From Verrucomicrobiota bacterium (GTDB lineage Bacteria; Verrucomicrobiota; Verrucomicrobiia; Limisphaerales; Fontisphaeraceae): a stretch of 64,000 bases of DNA. This document shows, in pieces, positions 55,664-64,000 of the stretch. The stretch spans positions 1 through 64,000 of the forward strand of contig JBAXGN010000002.1 of NCBI GenBank assembly GCA_037139415.1, given 5' to 3'. The notes under the pieces are model-generated. The model worked only from the letters and a program-made list of their open reading frames with translations, ran no database searches and was not told the DNA's origin. The position numbers and the translations under genes were made by a program. Numbering within the stretch: position 1 is the first letter of the stretch; each line of letters opens with the position of its first letter.

Positions 55664-58558
55664 ATGAAATATAAATTGGCGATTGTTATTTTGCTCGTCG
55701 CTCTGGGGTTGAATGTCCCGGCGGCTTTGGTGCCCGTTCAATTGCGGTGCGAATACCGCGCCAACCCGCTGGGACTAGACGAGCCCCTGCCGCGATTCAG
55801 TTGGGCCGCCACCGCCAAGGAACGCGCCCAGAAGCAATCCGCCTATCAGGTGTTGGTGGCGTCCTCCCTCGCCTTGCTAAAACAGAATCAGGGGGATCTT
55901 TGGGACTCGGGCAAAGTCACCGGCGATCAAAGCACGCAGGTAACCTACGCCGGCAAGCCGTTGGCAGCGCGCCAGAAATATCATTGGAAGGTGATGCTCT
56001 GGGATCGCGCGGATAAGGCTTCCGAGTGGAGTGCGCCGGCCTTTTGGACCATGGGTTTGTTGCAGCCGGCCGATTGGTCGGCGGAATTCATTTCGGTGCG
56101 CGACAATTCGCCGGTGCATGCCGACCGGCAGAATCTGCTGTTGCCGCCCGCCCGTCAGTATCGCAAGGAGTTTAATGCCGCGAAACCGGTGCGGCGCGCC
56201 ACCATTTATGCGACGGCTCTTGGTATCTATGAACTGCAATTGAACGGGCAGAGGGTAGGGGAGGCGTTCTTCGCTCCCGGCTGGACGGATTACCGCCAGC
56301 GCGTTTATTACCAGGCTTACGATGTGACCGCGCTGGTGCAAAACGGCCCCAATGCCGTGGGCGCCATCGTGGCCGATGGCTGGTACGCCGGGTATGTCGG
56401 GTACGGATTGCTCGTCGGTTACGGACCCAACCAGACGGGCCGCAATATCTACGGTAAGACGCCCGCGCTGCTCGCCCAGCTTGAAGTCGAGTACGCCGAT
56501 GGCACGCTGGAAACCGTGGCCACCGATCCGACGTGGAAAGTCACCAGCGAGGGCCCCTTCCGCGAGGCCGATCTGCTGATGGGCGAGCGTTATGATGCCC
56601 GCCAGGAAATGCCCGGCTGGTCCAAGCCCGGCTTTGACGATCATCAATGGGTGCCCGCCATCCGCGCCGGTGACAACGGCAGCGTGAAGGCCACCTTTTA
56701 CGAATCCGCTGATTCGGGCAAAGCGAAGCGCCAGCGCGAGGTCGAGTTGGGTTTCATTAAGCCCGCCAAGGTTGAGGCGTATCCCACCGATCCGGTGCGC
56801 CTCATCGAGGAGATCAAGCCACTCACCGTGACCGCTCGCACCAACGGCGTGTACATCTTCAACCTCGGCCAGAACTTTGCGGGCACCGTGCGCTTGAAGG
56901 TCAAAGGCAAGACCGGCACGGAGATCAAGCTGCGCTACGGCGAAATGGTGCATCCGGATGGCCGGTTGATGACCGAGAATCTCCGCAAGGCGCGGGCCAC
57001 GGATTATTATATTCTCAAGGGCGATTCCAAGGGCGAAGTCTATATGCCGCGCTTCACGTCGCACGGATTCCAATACGTCGAGGTCACCGGTTACCCCGGC
57101 AAACCGAAGCTGGACGCCATCACCGGCCTTGTCCTGCACAGCGACACTCCGCTGACCAGCCAGTTCGAGTGCAGCGATCCCATGGCCAATCGCCTGTTCA
57201 AAAACATCGTGTGGACCCAGCGCGCCAATTTCGTCGAGTTGCCCACCGATTGCCCGCAGCGGGATGAGCGCGAGGGCTGGATGGGCGACGCCCAAATCTA
57301 CGTCCGCGCCGCCACCTACAACGCGGATGTCGCCGCCTTCTACAGCAAGTGGCTGCGCGAAGTGCGCGAGGCGCAACTGCCCAGCGGCGCTTACCCGGAT
57401 TATTGCCCCTGGCCGTTCCAGCACGGCAAAGCCTACGCCGCGGCCTGGACCGATGCCGGCATCATCGTGCCGTACACCCTCTGGAAAGTGTATGGCGACA
57501 AACGCATCATCGAGCGCCAATGGGATTCCATGGTCAAGTTCATGGATTGGCGGCAGCGGGTCTCGCCGGACCGCAAGGGTTACCAGCAACCGGACGCCAA
57601 CACCTGGGGCGACTGGCTTAACTTAAATGAAAAGACGCCCATCGAATTCATTGACGCCGCCTACTTCAAGTGGGATGCCGACCTCATGGCCCAAATGGCG
57701 CAGGCCCTCGGCAAACAAAAGGAATACGACGACTACTACCGCCTGCAAGTGGAAGTCGCCGCCCAATTCAGCCGCGATTACCACGATTACAACGTCCCCG
57801 GCGGGATGAAGATCAACACCCAGACCGCCTATGCCCTCGCCATCATGTTTGGCCTGCGCCCCAGCATGTCCTATGAAGCCGCCGCGCGGCTCCTCGCCGA
57901 ACGGGTCGCCCAGAACGGCCACCGCATGGCCACCGGCTTCCTCGGCACCAAGCCGCTGTTGCCCGCCCTCAGCGCCCACGGCCAGCACGACCTTGCCGTG
58001 CGCCTTTTCCAAAGCCGCAAATATCCCTCGTGGGGCTACGAAGTCGAGAACGGCGCCACCAGCATCTGGGAACGCTGGGACAGCTTCACCAAAGAGCACG
58101 GCTTCAACGGCGCAGGCGGCAACCAGAACGCCGCCATGAACTCCTTCTCCCACTACTCCTTCGGCGCGGTCTGCGAATGGATGTTCCAATCCCTGGCAGG
58201 CATTGACACCGACGGCGTGGGCTTCCGCAAAATCCTCATCCGCCCCCTGCCGCCCACGCCCGGCAGCAACCCGGACCAGACGCCCATCAACTGGGTGCGC
58301 GCCCACTACGACAGCCAGCACGGGCGCATCGCCACCGATTGGAAAAACACCAGGGAACAATTTGAACTGCGCGTGACCATCCCGGTGAACACCACCGCCA
58401 CCGTCCATATCCCCGCCGCCAGCGCGGCCGACGTCACCGAAAGCCGCCAGCCTCTGGACAAGGCCGAAGGCGTCCAAGTGCGCGGCCAGGAAGGCAACGT
58501 CGTGCTGCTCGAAATCGGTTCCGGCACCTACAACTTCGTGGCCAAGGGCAAACGGTAG
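55664..58558 (+). CDS. Exported alpha-L-rhamnosidase (GH78)
   Basis: A 964-aa glycoside hydrolase releasing terminal alpha-L-rhamnose from plant or bacterial glycans. It has a signal peptide (residues 1-22). The N-terminal beta-sandwich domains carry LRCEYRANPLGLDEPLPRF, the usual GH78 opening. The (alpha/alpha)6 catalytic domain includes DCPQRDEREGWMGDAQIY, where the Glu/Asp residues form the catalytic acid site. A C-terminal beta domain follows. ATG 55664 replaces an earlier in-frame start that would lack the signal peptide. Confidence 0.93.
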   Translation: MKYKLAIVILLVALGLNVPAALVPVQLRCEYRANPLGLDEPLPRFSWAATAKERAQKQSAYQVLVASSLALLKQNQGDLWDSGKVTGDQSTQVTYAGKPLAARQKYHWKVMLWDRADKASEWSAPAFWTMGLLQPADWSAEFISVRDNSPVHADRQNLLLPPARQYRKEFNAAKPVRRATIYATALGIYELQLNGQRVGEAFFAPGWTDYRQRVYYQAYDVTALVQNGPNAVGAIVADGWYAGYVGYGLLVGYGPNQTGRNIYGKTPALLAQLEVEYADGTLETVATDPTWKVTSEGPFREADLLMGERYDARQEMPGWSKPGFDDHQWVPAIRAGDNGSVKATFYESADSGKAKRQREVELGFIKPAKVEAYPTDPVRLIEEIKPLTVTARTNGVYIFNLGQNFAGTVRLKVKGKTGTEIKLRYGEMVHPDGRLMTENLRKARATDYYILKGDSKGEVYMPRFTSHGFQYVEVTGYPGKPKLDAITGLVLHSDTPLTSQFECSDPMANRLFKNIVWTQRANFVELPTDCPQRDEREGWMGDAQIYVRAATYNADVAAFYSKWLREVREAQLPSGAYPDYCPWPFQHGKAYAAAWTDAGIIVPYTLWKVYGDKRIIERQWDSMVKFMDWRQRVSPDRKGYQQPDANTWGDWLNLNEKTPIEFIDAAYFKWDADLMAQMAQALGKQKEYDDYYRLQVEVAAQFSRDYHDYNVPGGMKINTQTAYALAIMFGLRPSMSYEAAARLLAERVAQNGHRMATGFLGTKPLLPALSAHGQHDLAVRLFQSRKYPSWGYEVENGATSIWERWDSFTKEHGFNGAGGNQNAAMNSFSHYSFGAVCEWMFQSLAGIDTDGVGFRKILIRPLPPTPGSNPDQTPINWVRAHYDSQHGRIATDWKNTREQFELRVTIPVNTTATVHIPAASAADVTESRQPLDKAEGVQVRGQEGNVVLLEIGSGTYNFVAKGKR

Positions 58559-58609
58559 GCGCAGCCCCCACTCATCCCATCTTTCTCTCCCGTTGGGGAG
58601 AAGGTGCCC

Positions 58610-61501
58610 TCAGGGCATCGGTCTGGAATCCAGTTCCTCCGCCACGCGGCGAATACCTTTGGCGACATCGGTCCAAGCGGTGTCGCGGTCTTCCCATTTC
58701 TTCACTGGGCGGCCATCTTTGGGTAGTGCCTGCAATTTACTGAACGGCGCGCAGTGCCAGTCGCAATCGCGGAGGATGACCGGGATGACCACGGCTTCCT
58801 TTTTCTCGTGGCGCTCCATGGCCCGTTTCATTTCAAGGTCGTAGCAATAATCAGAGGCGATGAAATCGGCGCTGACCAGCAACAGGATGATGTCGGCCTG
58901 ATTTAGGTGATCATCTATCTGCTTGGCCCATTCTGTGCCAGCCGTAATGCGCCGGTCATGCCAATCGGAGATTTTGCCTTCCCGCTTGAGTAGTTTGAGG
59001 TGCGTTTCCAATTTGTCGCGCAAGGTTTCGTCTTTGTGCGAATAGCTGTAGAAGAGTTTGGGTGCTTTCATGGTTTCTTCCTTGGTTTTGGTTGTTTTGC
59101 GTACATTGGGCAAATCCACGCCGCTGAGCAATTCAACAACGCTCACAATGATCACATCATCGCCCACCACCTCCGGGAAATCTTTGATGCCTCTGCGTTC
59201 AAACGAAACCAGCTTATCATAATCAATCACCACTTCAGGATGTTTAGGCAGCGGCACCTTGGTCTTGACCTCCAAGCGCGGAATGCCAGCGTGGATGCGC
59301 TCAAAGTCCATTCGGATGACGGCCAGCAGTCGCCGCCGGCTCTCCGAGCCATCGTCGCGCACGCGCACGACCACCCGCCGGGTGCCAGCCTCGGCCTTGA
59401 CCATGGCGCGGCAGTTCTCCCAGCGCAAGACCACACCAGTACGCCAGCGGGGCTGCCCTTGGCTGTGGATATGGGAACGGACGATGAACTGCGGCAGCAG
59501 CCCTTCCGGCAGAATGTCATAATGATATTCAAAGTTCAGGCATTGTTCCGGCGCGAATTCTTTTTTCAAGTCCGGTTCCTCCTTACCCAGCAGTTCGGGC
59601 ACCAAGTAGCGGTGCTGATTATCGGGGAAGGCAAAGCAGAGGTGGAATTTGCGCATCAATTCCAACAGGAACTCATGTTTTTCCGGAGGGTATTCCTCGC
59701 TGAGGAGAAAGCGTGACAAGTCATGGAGGATCAGCTCGCCCTGCTGTTTGGCCAGCGCGCTGGCGTTGAGGAGACGGTAAATGCCTTCGGTCACCCACCG
59801 GGGTTTGAGCACGCTGGTATCGCGCAGGCGGGGATCATCCTTGTAATTGAGCGCGACGCCCAGACAATGCAGAAAACCAGCCAGCTCTTCCTGGGATTTG
59901 GAATCCCCTTCGCCCAATCGGGCGCAGGTGGCGCGGAACTGGTCAAAACTGAGGTAATTCACTTTCATTCCCGCCAGTTCATCCTTGATCGCAAACCAGG
60001 CCTTCGGAAAGCTGGCGCGCACATTGGTCATCTCGCCCAGCGTCTGCTTAATGCGCGATTCCAATTCCGCAAACCCGGTCGGCGTTCGGCAATCGGTCTT
60101 CACATAGCCGCGGATTTGGGGATACTTGGCCTGCAAACCACGGTAATTCAGGTCAAACGAATGCTGGTCAATCTTGTTCTGGACAATGATAACCGGGGAA
60201 TCGCCGCCAAAGCTCGCAATCAGCTTGAGCCAATATTCCGCATCCAAATCCTCCCCCCCTTCGCGTCCGTTGAGGACCAGTAGGTAGAGGCTGCGATCCG
60301 TGAGAAAGAATTGGTGGGTGGCGTGCATGATTTCCTGGCCACCAAAATCCCAGATATTCATCCGCACTTGGTCTTGGCCCACATTGACCTGCCAATCCGA
60401 AATCGCAATGCCTTCAGTCTTGTCGGTGGGTTCAAAAATGTTTTTGACGAGGCGATTCACCAGACACGTCTTGCCCACTTCGCCCCGGCCCACCAGAATC
60501 AGCTTGGCTTCGTTGAGCGGGCGTTTGCCGCCGCGCAAGCGGAAATAATAATCCAGGATGCTGGCGGGGTTGGCGGGTTTATTCTTTTCGTCGGCATCTC
60601 CCCAAGTTGGCCCAAGGATCTCCGGGGGGATACCGAGTTTGGGATTGTCATGCAGGTAAAGCCCTTTAAGTGACTTGAGGTTGCGCAGGCTCTCCGGCAA
60701 GATGGGTAGTTGATTGTTGCTAAGTTCGAGTGTCCGGAGCTGGGTTAGTTGGCTGAGGGCTTCCGGCAAGGCAGTCAGGCGGTTGTTGGAGAGGTCGAGC
60801 TCTTCAAGTTGGGTGAGTTGGCCGAGGGCTTCAGGTACGGCGGTTAGTTGGTTATTTTCGAGGTCGAGGTACGTGAGTTTGGTCAGGTGGCCAAGGGTTT
60901 CTGGTAAGGTGATTAAGCGGTTGTTGCGAAGGCTGAGGCGCTGGAGTTGGGCGAGTTGGCCGAGAGTTTCCGGTAGGGCGGTCAGTTGGTTACCGGAGAG
61001 GTTAAGGCGCTGGAGTTGGGCGAGTTGGCCGAGGAACTCCGGCAACATGGTTAGTTGGTTTTCATTGATATGGAGTTCCTCAAGTTGAGTGAGTTGGCCG
61101 AGGGTTTCTGGGAAGGTGGTCAGGTTGTTGCCATCTAGGTGTAGAATCCGTAGTTGGGTTAGATGGCTAAGGACTTCCGGCAGGTCCGTCAGGTTATTGC
61201 CGGCAAGGTCGAGACGCTGGAGCTGAGTGAACTGGCCGAGGGCTGCTGGTAAGACGGCTAGTTGGTTGCTGGAGAGGTTGAGGTTCGTGAGTTGGACGAG
61301 TTGGCCGAGGGGTTCCGGCAAGGCCGTCAGTTCGTTGCCGAAGAGGATGAGTTCCTGAACTTGGGAAAGTTGGGTAATCGAAGCGGGCAGTTCGGTCAGC
61401 CCTAGTAGCGAAAGGTTCAGTTCGCGCGCGCCGGATTTCCTGGCCAGCTCGATTTTTGCCTCGGCGATTTCCAAGGGGCTTATAAAGTTATCTTTTTCCA
61501 T
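58610..61501 (-). CDS. Roco protein with C-terminal TIR domain (LRR-Roc-COR-TIR)
   Basis: A 963-aa cytosolic protein. Order: about twelve 23-residue leucine-rich repeats (residues 20-300, LPETLGQLTQLQRL type), a Roc GTPase with P-loop GRGEVGKTC (about 336-344), switch II DFGGQE (about 385) and NKID (about 441), a COR dimerisation region (about 480-790), and a TIR domain (about 810-960) starting APKLFYSYSHKDE with a candidate catalytic Glu in CYDLEMKRAMERH (about 889). TIR domains of this type can hydrolyse NAD or sense it. The likely role is ligand-triggered signalling or antiphage defence, inferred. An internal ATG with strong SD exists before the TIR part. Confidence 0.9.
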   Translation of the reverse strand: MEKDNFISPLEIAEAKIELARKSGARELNLSLLGLTELPASITQLSQVQELILFGNELTALPEPLGQLVQLTNLNLSSNQLAVLPAALGQFTQLQRLDLAGNNLTDLPEVLSHLTQLRILHLDGNNLTTFPETLGQLTQLEELHINENQLTMLPEFLGQLAQLQRLNLSGNQLTALPETLGQLAQLQRLSLRNNRLITLPETLGHLTKLTYLDLENNQLTAVPEALGQLTQLEELDLSNNRLTALPEALSQLTQLRTLELSNNQLPILPESLRNLKSLKGLYLHDNPKLGIPPEILGPTWGDADEKNKPANPASILDYYFRLRGGKRPLNEAKLILVGRGEVGKTCLVNRLVKNIFEPTDKTEGIAISDWQVNVGQDQVRMNIWDFGGQEIMHATHQFFLTDRSLYLLVLNGREGGEDLDAEYWLKLIASFGGDSPVIIVQNKIDQHSFDLNYRGLQAKYPQIRGYVKTDCRTPTGFAELESRIKQTLGEMTNVRASFPKAWFAIKDELAGMKVNYLSFDQFRATCARLGEGDSKSQEELAGFLHCLGVALNYKDDPRLRDTSVLKPRWVTEGIYRLLNASALAKQQGELILHDLSRFLLSEEYPPEKHEFLLELMRKFHLCFAFPDNQHRYLVPELLGKEEPDLKKEFAPEQCLNFEYHYDILPEGLLPQFIVRSHIHSQGQPRWRTGVVLRWENCRAMVKAEAGTRRVVVRVRDDGSESRRRLLAVIRMDFERIHAGIPRLEVKTKVPLPKHPEVVIDYDKLVSFERRGIKDFPEVVGDDVIIVSVVELLSGVDLPNVRKTTKTKEETMKAPKLFYSYSHKDETLRDKLETHLKLLKREGKISDWHDRRITAGTEWAKQIDDHLNQADIILLLVSADFIASDYCYDLEMKRAMERHEKKEAVVIPVILRDCDWHCAPFSKLQALPKDGRPVKKWEDRDTAWTDVAKGIRRVAEELDSRPMP

Positions 61502-61860
61502 AGCTTCTTTCTCCTGCTTTCGGTCAGCGGTGGTTCGGTGGGGAATTTAGGGTTTTTGCCCGTGCCAGCCAACTGAAAAGTGGTTCCCAACGACAAAAAA
61601 CTCGTTTGGAAGGGGGAAAAGGTCGTTAATAAAGAGTTTTTTATGGATCGCGACCTCCTTTTTGGCCAATGCGTTTGCCGGACGCTTTGGCGGGGTGGTC
61701 TTTTTCCGTGGACGACCGGGGAAGCGTTGGTTGAGTTTGTTGTACCGGCTATAGCCGTTCCATGACCACGAAATGCCCATTCCCGAAATTTTGGTCGGCA
61801 AAAGAAGCGTTTTTTGATGATCCGCGTGGGCTGAGTTATCTCCAAAATCGGTAAATACGC

Positions 61861-62120
61861 ATGTTATTTTTTGGCGAGCATGTAAAATCGTGATAAATGT
61901 TCATGTACAAAATCAAACATAGGCAAAAATCATGATTTTTGGTCATGTACGATTTTAGACTATAACGAATACCTTCATATACGATTATGTATAATAATGT
62001 ACATCACAGAAAATCAATATTTTCGTAAGTGTACAATTTTATACATGGCTAAAAACCGTGATGTTTAATGATGTACAATATTGGCTTATGGCAAATACGA
62101 CGGTAAACATGGATATATAA
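61861..62120. promoter_or_regulatory. AT-rich region with degenerate 42-bp repeats and phased TGTACA sites
   Basis: TGTACA or a one-base variant occurs at 61904, 61946 (TGTACG), 61998, 62030 and 62072. The spacings 42, 52, 32 and 42 are close to whole numbers of helical turns (4, 5, 3, 4 at 10.5 bp). Around the sites run degenerate units of the type GGCAAAAATCATGAT...ATGTAC (compare 61922-61951 and 62048-62077). The region is far more AT-rich than its surroundings. It lies in the 774-bp gap 61502-62275 between the divergent Roco-TIR gene and an unknown gene; no coding region is supported in that gap. Confidence 0.65.
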
Positions 62121-62275
62121 AATTGGACTGCCACGTTTCCGCATTTGACAGGTCGGTTTGGGTTTGGCAGATTGGCTTCCAAGACTTAATTAACGGCAGT
62201 AACTTTTCCGGTCATGGCTGCGTGACAGTAGTTTGCCCGGTTGGCGGTTGGTGATGGGCGGCCAATTGACCGGAT

Positions 62276-62959
62276 ATGACATGGATGTTTATGAAAGACT
62301 TGTCCCGTTTGTTTGAAGTGCCATTCGACGATCCGCACCTCGGTTTGGGCCATTTGTTGGCCTTTGCCACGGATCATTTGCAGCGGATGATTGCCAATAA
62401 CCCGGCCTCAGCGCTGGATGCGCGCATCGCAGCCACCCAAGACGCGTTGGCGCAAGTGAACACGTTCTTCAGCGAAGACAACACCAGCCTTGGCCTCCGC
62501 AAGGGGCAAAAAATGGCCAAGCGGAAGTTCCGCGCCGGTCTGCGGGCCAAAATCGCCAAACTTGCCGGGGCCGTGATGGCTCGGTACGGCCTGCGCACCG
62601 CGCTTTACCTGGAATGCTTTCCGCATGGCCGGCGAAACTTCAACAGGTGTACGGATGACCAATTGGGAACCCATCTGCTGGTGCTTCGGGACCGCATCGC
62701 GGCGCACGGAACGGACCTCGGCGCGACGGCGGTGGCGGAGTCGGCGGCGCTGGTCGAGGGCTGGGCGTCCATCCATGCCGCCAGCGAAAGCGCCACGGGT
62801 GCGAAGACCGCGACGCAGGAGGCGAAAAAACTGGCCCGCGAACATCTCCAACTGATGCTTTACCTGAACCTGGTGAAGCTGATGGAGCTGTTCCCCCGCC
62901 AACCGGAGCGCTGCGGGCTCTACTTGCAACAAAGCTTGCTGCATCCGCGCCGATTATAG
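62276..62959 (+). CDS. Unknown helical protein
   Basis: A 227-aa soluble, mostly helical protein with no family that I recognise. It has an amphipathic N-terminal helix (DLSRLFEVPFDDPHLGLGHLL), a basic middle (KGQKMAKRKFRAGLRAK), and an Ala/Glu-rich C-terminal half. Starts at ATG 62276, 62285 and 62291 are all in frame. Its TAG stop directly abuts the stop of the convergent gene at 62960 with no base in between. Its 5' end faces the phased TGTACA region, so it may be controlled by it. Confidence 0.55.
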   Translation: MTWMFMKDLSRLFEVPFDDPHLGLGHLLAFATDHLQRMIANNPASALDARIAATQDALAQVNTFFSEDNTSLGLRKGQKMAKRKFRAGLRAKIAKLAGAVMARYGLRTALYLECFPHGRRNFNRCTDDQLGTHLLVLRDRIAAHGTDLGATAVAESAALVEGWASIHAASESATGAKTATQEAKKLAREHLQLMLYLNLVKLMELFPRQPERCGLYLQQSLLHPRRL

Positions 62960-64000
62960 CTACGGGCCGTCGTCTTGTTCCTCGTCTGATTCGTTGGGCG
63001 GCAAGCCGATGATGGTTTGGCCGGCGGCGTTGTTGATGAGGATTTTTCCACCGGTGTGCGAGGCCTGGGCGAGGACGCCCTCGGTGCCGCCCCAGCGGAG
63101 GAGCAACGTGCCGCCGTCATCGGCGGAGCCCATCAGGGCACGGGCCACGCCGAGGTCGTTGAAGAGGGCGAGTTGCCCGCCGTTTTGGGTGGCGGAGAGG
63201 GCGGCGCGGCGCGCGCCATCGGTGCCATGAACCATGACGAGCCCGCCATCGGGCTGGCTGCAAATGGTGACGGCGGCCTTGTCTTCTTCAACGCGCTGGA
63301 GGTGGATGGAGGAGTTCTTATCATTGCACTCCAGCATCACGCCTTGCTGGGTCTGCGTATTGAGAATGGCAAAGTTGGCGGAGTTGGGCTCGACATTGAG
63401 CATGGCCTGGGACTGTTTGGAGGCCTGGATGATGAGGGAAGGATGCTCTTGGAACATGAGAACGATGCGCTCATCTTCCCCCTTACCCGCGAGGGAGAGA
63501 ATGGTCCCTTTGCCGTGATTCGTGAGCATGAAGCTCTGGCGACCTTCCGAGTCGCAGAGGTTTATTGACGCGCCATCCACTCTGGCTCCCAGGTCAATAT
63601 CCGTTTTGCCGCAGGACAACGATACATGCGCGCTGGTTTTTTCGGCGCTCAGGAAGACGGATTTTTTGCCATCCTCGTCAAACAGGGTGATGGCGCTGCT
63701 TTTCGCAGTGGTTATCAGGCCGGCCATGGTTTCGCTGGTGCTATTGAGCAGGACGGCGCCGCCATCTTCGGTTGCGGCGAGGGTGCCAGTCACGCTGCCA
63801 TCCGCGCGGTGCACGCTCACCATCCCACCGTGCTCGCCTTTGGCGGTGAGTTTCACCGCCAACTGCTGTTTCGCCGTGATGAGCATGAGTTCGCCGCCGT
63901 TTTGGGCGCCGTAAAGGGTACCCACGGTTTTGCCATCGTCTTGCACTACGCTGATGGCGCTGGCTTCGGGCAACGCCTTCATGATGGCACGGGGTTTGTC
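62960..64000 (-). CDS. Unknown beta-repeat protein (5' end beyond window)
   Basis: At least 340 residues of a repetitive beta-rich protein; repeats of about 20-25 residues follow the pattern of GG-x-L/V-hydrophobic-x-x-x, for example TLYGAQNGGELMLI, LAATEDGGAVLLNS, SATQNGGQLALFND, and GSADDGGTLLLRW. This looks like a beta-solenoid or propeller. ATG 63982 could be a start, but the frame stays open to the window edge (codons DKPRAI before it), so the gene is probably cut. No signal peptide is visible in the part present. Function unknown. Confidence 0.55.
   Translation of the reverse strand, partial: DKPRAIMKALPEASAISVVQDDGKTVGTLYGAQNGGELMLITAKQQLAVKLTAKGEHGGMVSVHRADGSVTGTLAATEDGGAVLLNSTSETMAGLITTAKSSAITLFDEDGKKSVFLSAEKTSAHVSLSCGKTDIDLGARVDGASINLCDSEGRQSFMLTNHGKGTILSLAGKGEDERIVLMFQEHPSLIIQASKQSQAMLNVEPNSANFAILNTQTQQGVMLECNDKNSSIHLQRVEEDKAAVTICSQPDGGLVMVHGTDGARRAALSATQNGGQLALFNDLGVARALMGSADDGGTLLLRWGGTEGVLAQASHTGGKILINNAAGQTIIGLPPNESDEEQDDGP

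Noticed and set aside
55877-57589. 570-codon antisense reading frame opposite the rhamnosidase
   Set aside because: Shadow of a well-supported GH78 gene; no motifs, no plausible start context.
58559-58609. Bidirectional terminator between the rhamnosidase and Roco-TIR genes
   Set aside because: A CTCTCCC/GGGGAGA pairing is present but imperfect and without T-runs.
60660-61420. Tandem repeats as a CRISPR array
   Set aside because: The repeats are in frame and encode leucine-rich repeats; no alternating unique spacers.

Overview
The window looks like a chromosomal segment of a Gram-negative bacterium of the Planctomycetota-Verrucomicrobiota-Chlamydiota group, most likely Verrucomicrobiota. 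This is an inference from gene content: LPS synthesis (lpxB), Tol-Pal and Tat systems, Tat-exported sugar isomerases, large exported glycoside hydrolases, a long YD-repeat (RHS) protein, LamG proteins with calcium-binding-like tails, and a Roco protein. No rRNA, tRNA or CRISPR array was seen.

Layout. Positions 1-9802 (+) are mostly housekeeping: TerC, ExoD, recJ, elbB, an OGG-type 8-oxoguanine glycosylase, comB-like phosphatase, a Gfo/Idh oxidoreductase directly upstream of lpxB, a Tat-exported sugar isomerase and a small lipoprotein. Positions 9851-16259 (-) hold an FtsB/DivIC-like protein, a single-polypeptide MmeI-like restriction-modification enzyme and a large exported clan-A glycoside hydrolase. 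Positions about 16.4-30.4 kb form an accessory block bounded by two 137-bp direct copies of the 3' end of ubiA. It contains a LamG protein, a full-length RHS/YD-repeat toxin with a SUKH-like immunity gene, and two orphan RHS tip cassettes, each with its own leader, Sec signal peptide, distinct C-terminal toxin and distinct immunity gene. A third leader is left as a scar.

Positions 37.7 to 30.2 kb (-) are an envelope operon: tolQ-tolR-tolA-like-tolB-pal-pal2-tatA-tatC-ubiA. Next come a decayed IS4-type transposase, a tagatose-3-epimerase-like protein, a membrane-anchored DNA/RNA endonuclease, a Ser/Thr kinase, N-carbamoylputrescine amidase, a pseudo-receiver/GAF protein, a membrane protein, fmt, an MFS exporter, a WbaP-like sugar transferase, lactate permease, a beta-propeller protein, murJ, ligA and a GH78 rhamnosidase. 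The window ends with a Roco-TIR protein (LRR-Roc-COR-TIR) whose AT-rich upstream region carries helically phased TGTACA motifs, and two unknown genes, the last one cut by the window edge.

The most notable system is the RHS tip-cassette array. The full-length RHS protein and the two downstream orphan cassettes share core DNA, so recombination could swap toxin/immunity tips. The orphans also carry signal peptides, which suggests they may be expressed and exported rather than being silent spares. The Roco-TIR gene, with a strong internal ribosome-binding site in front of its TIR domain, is a second candidate for a defence or signalling system.
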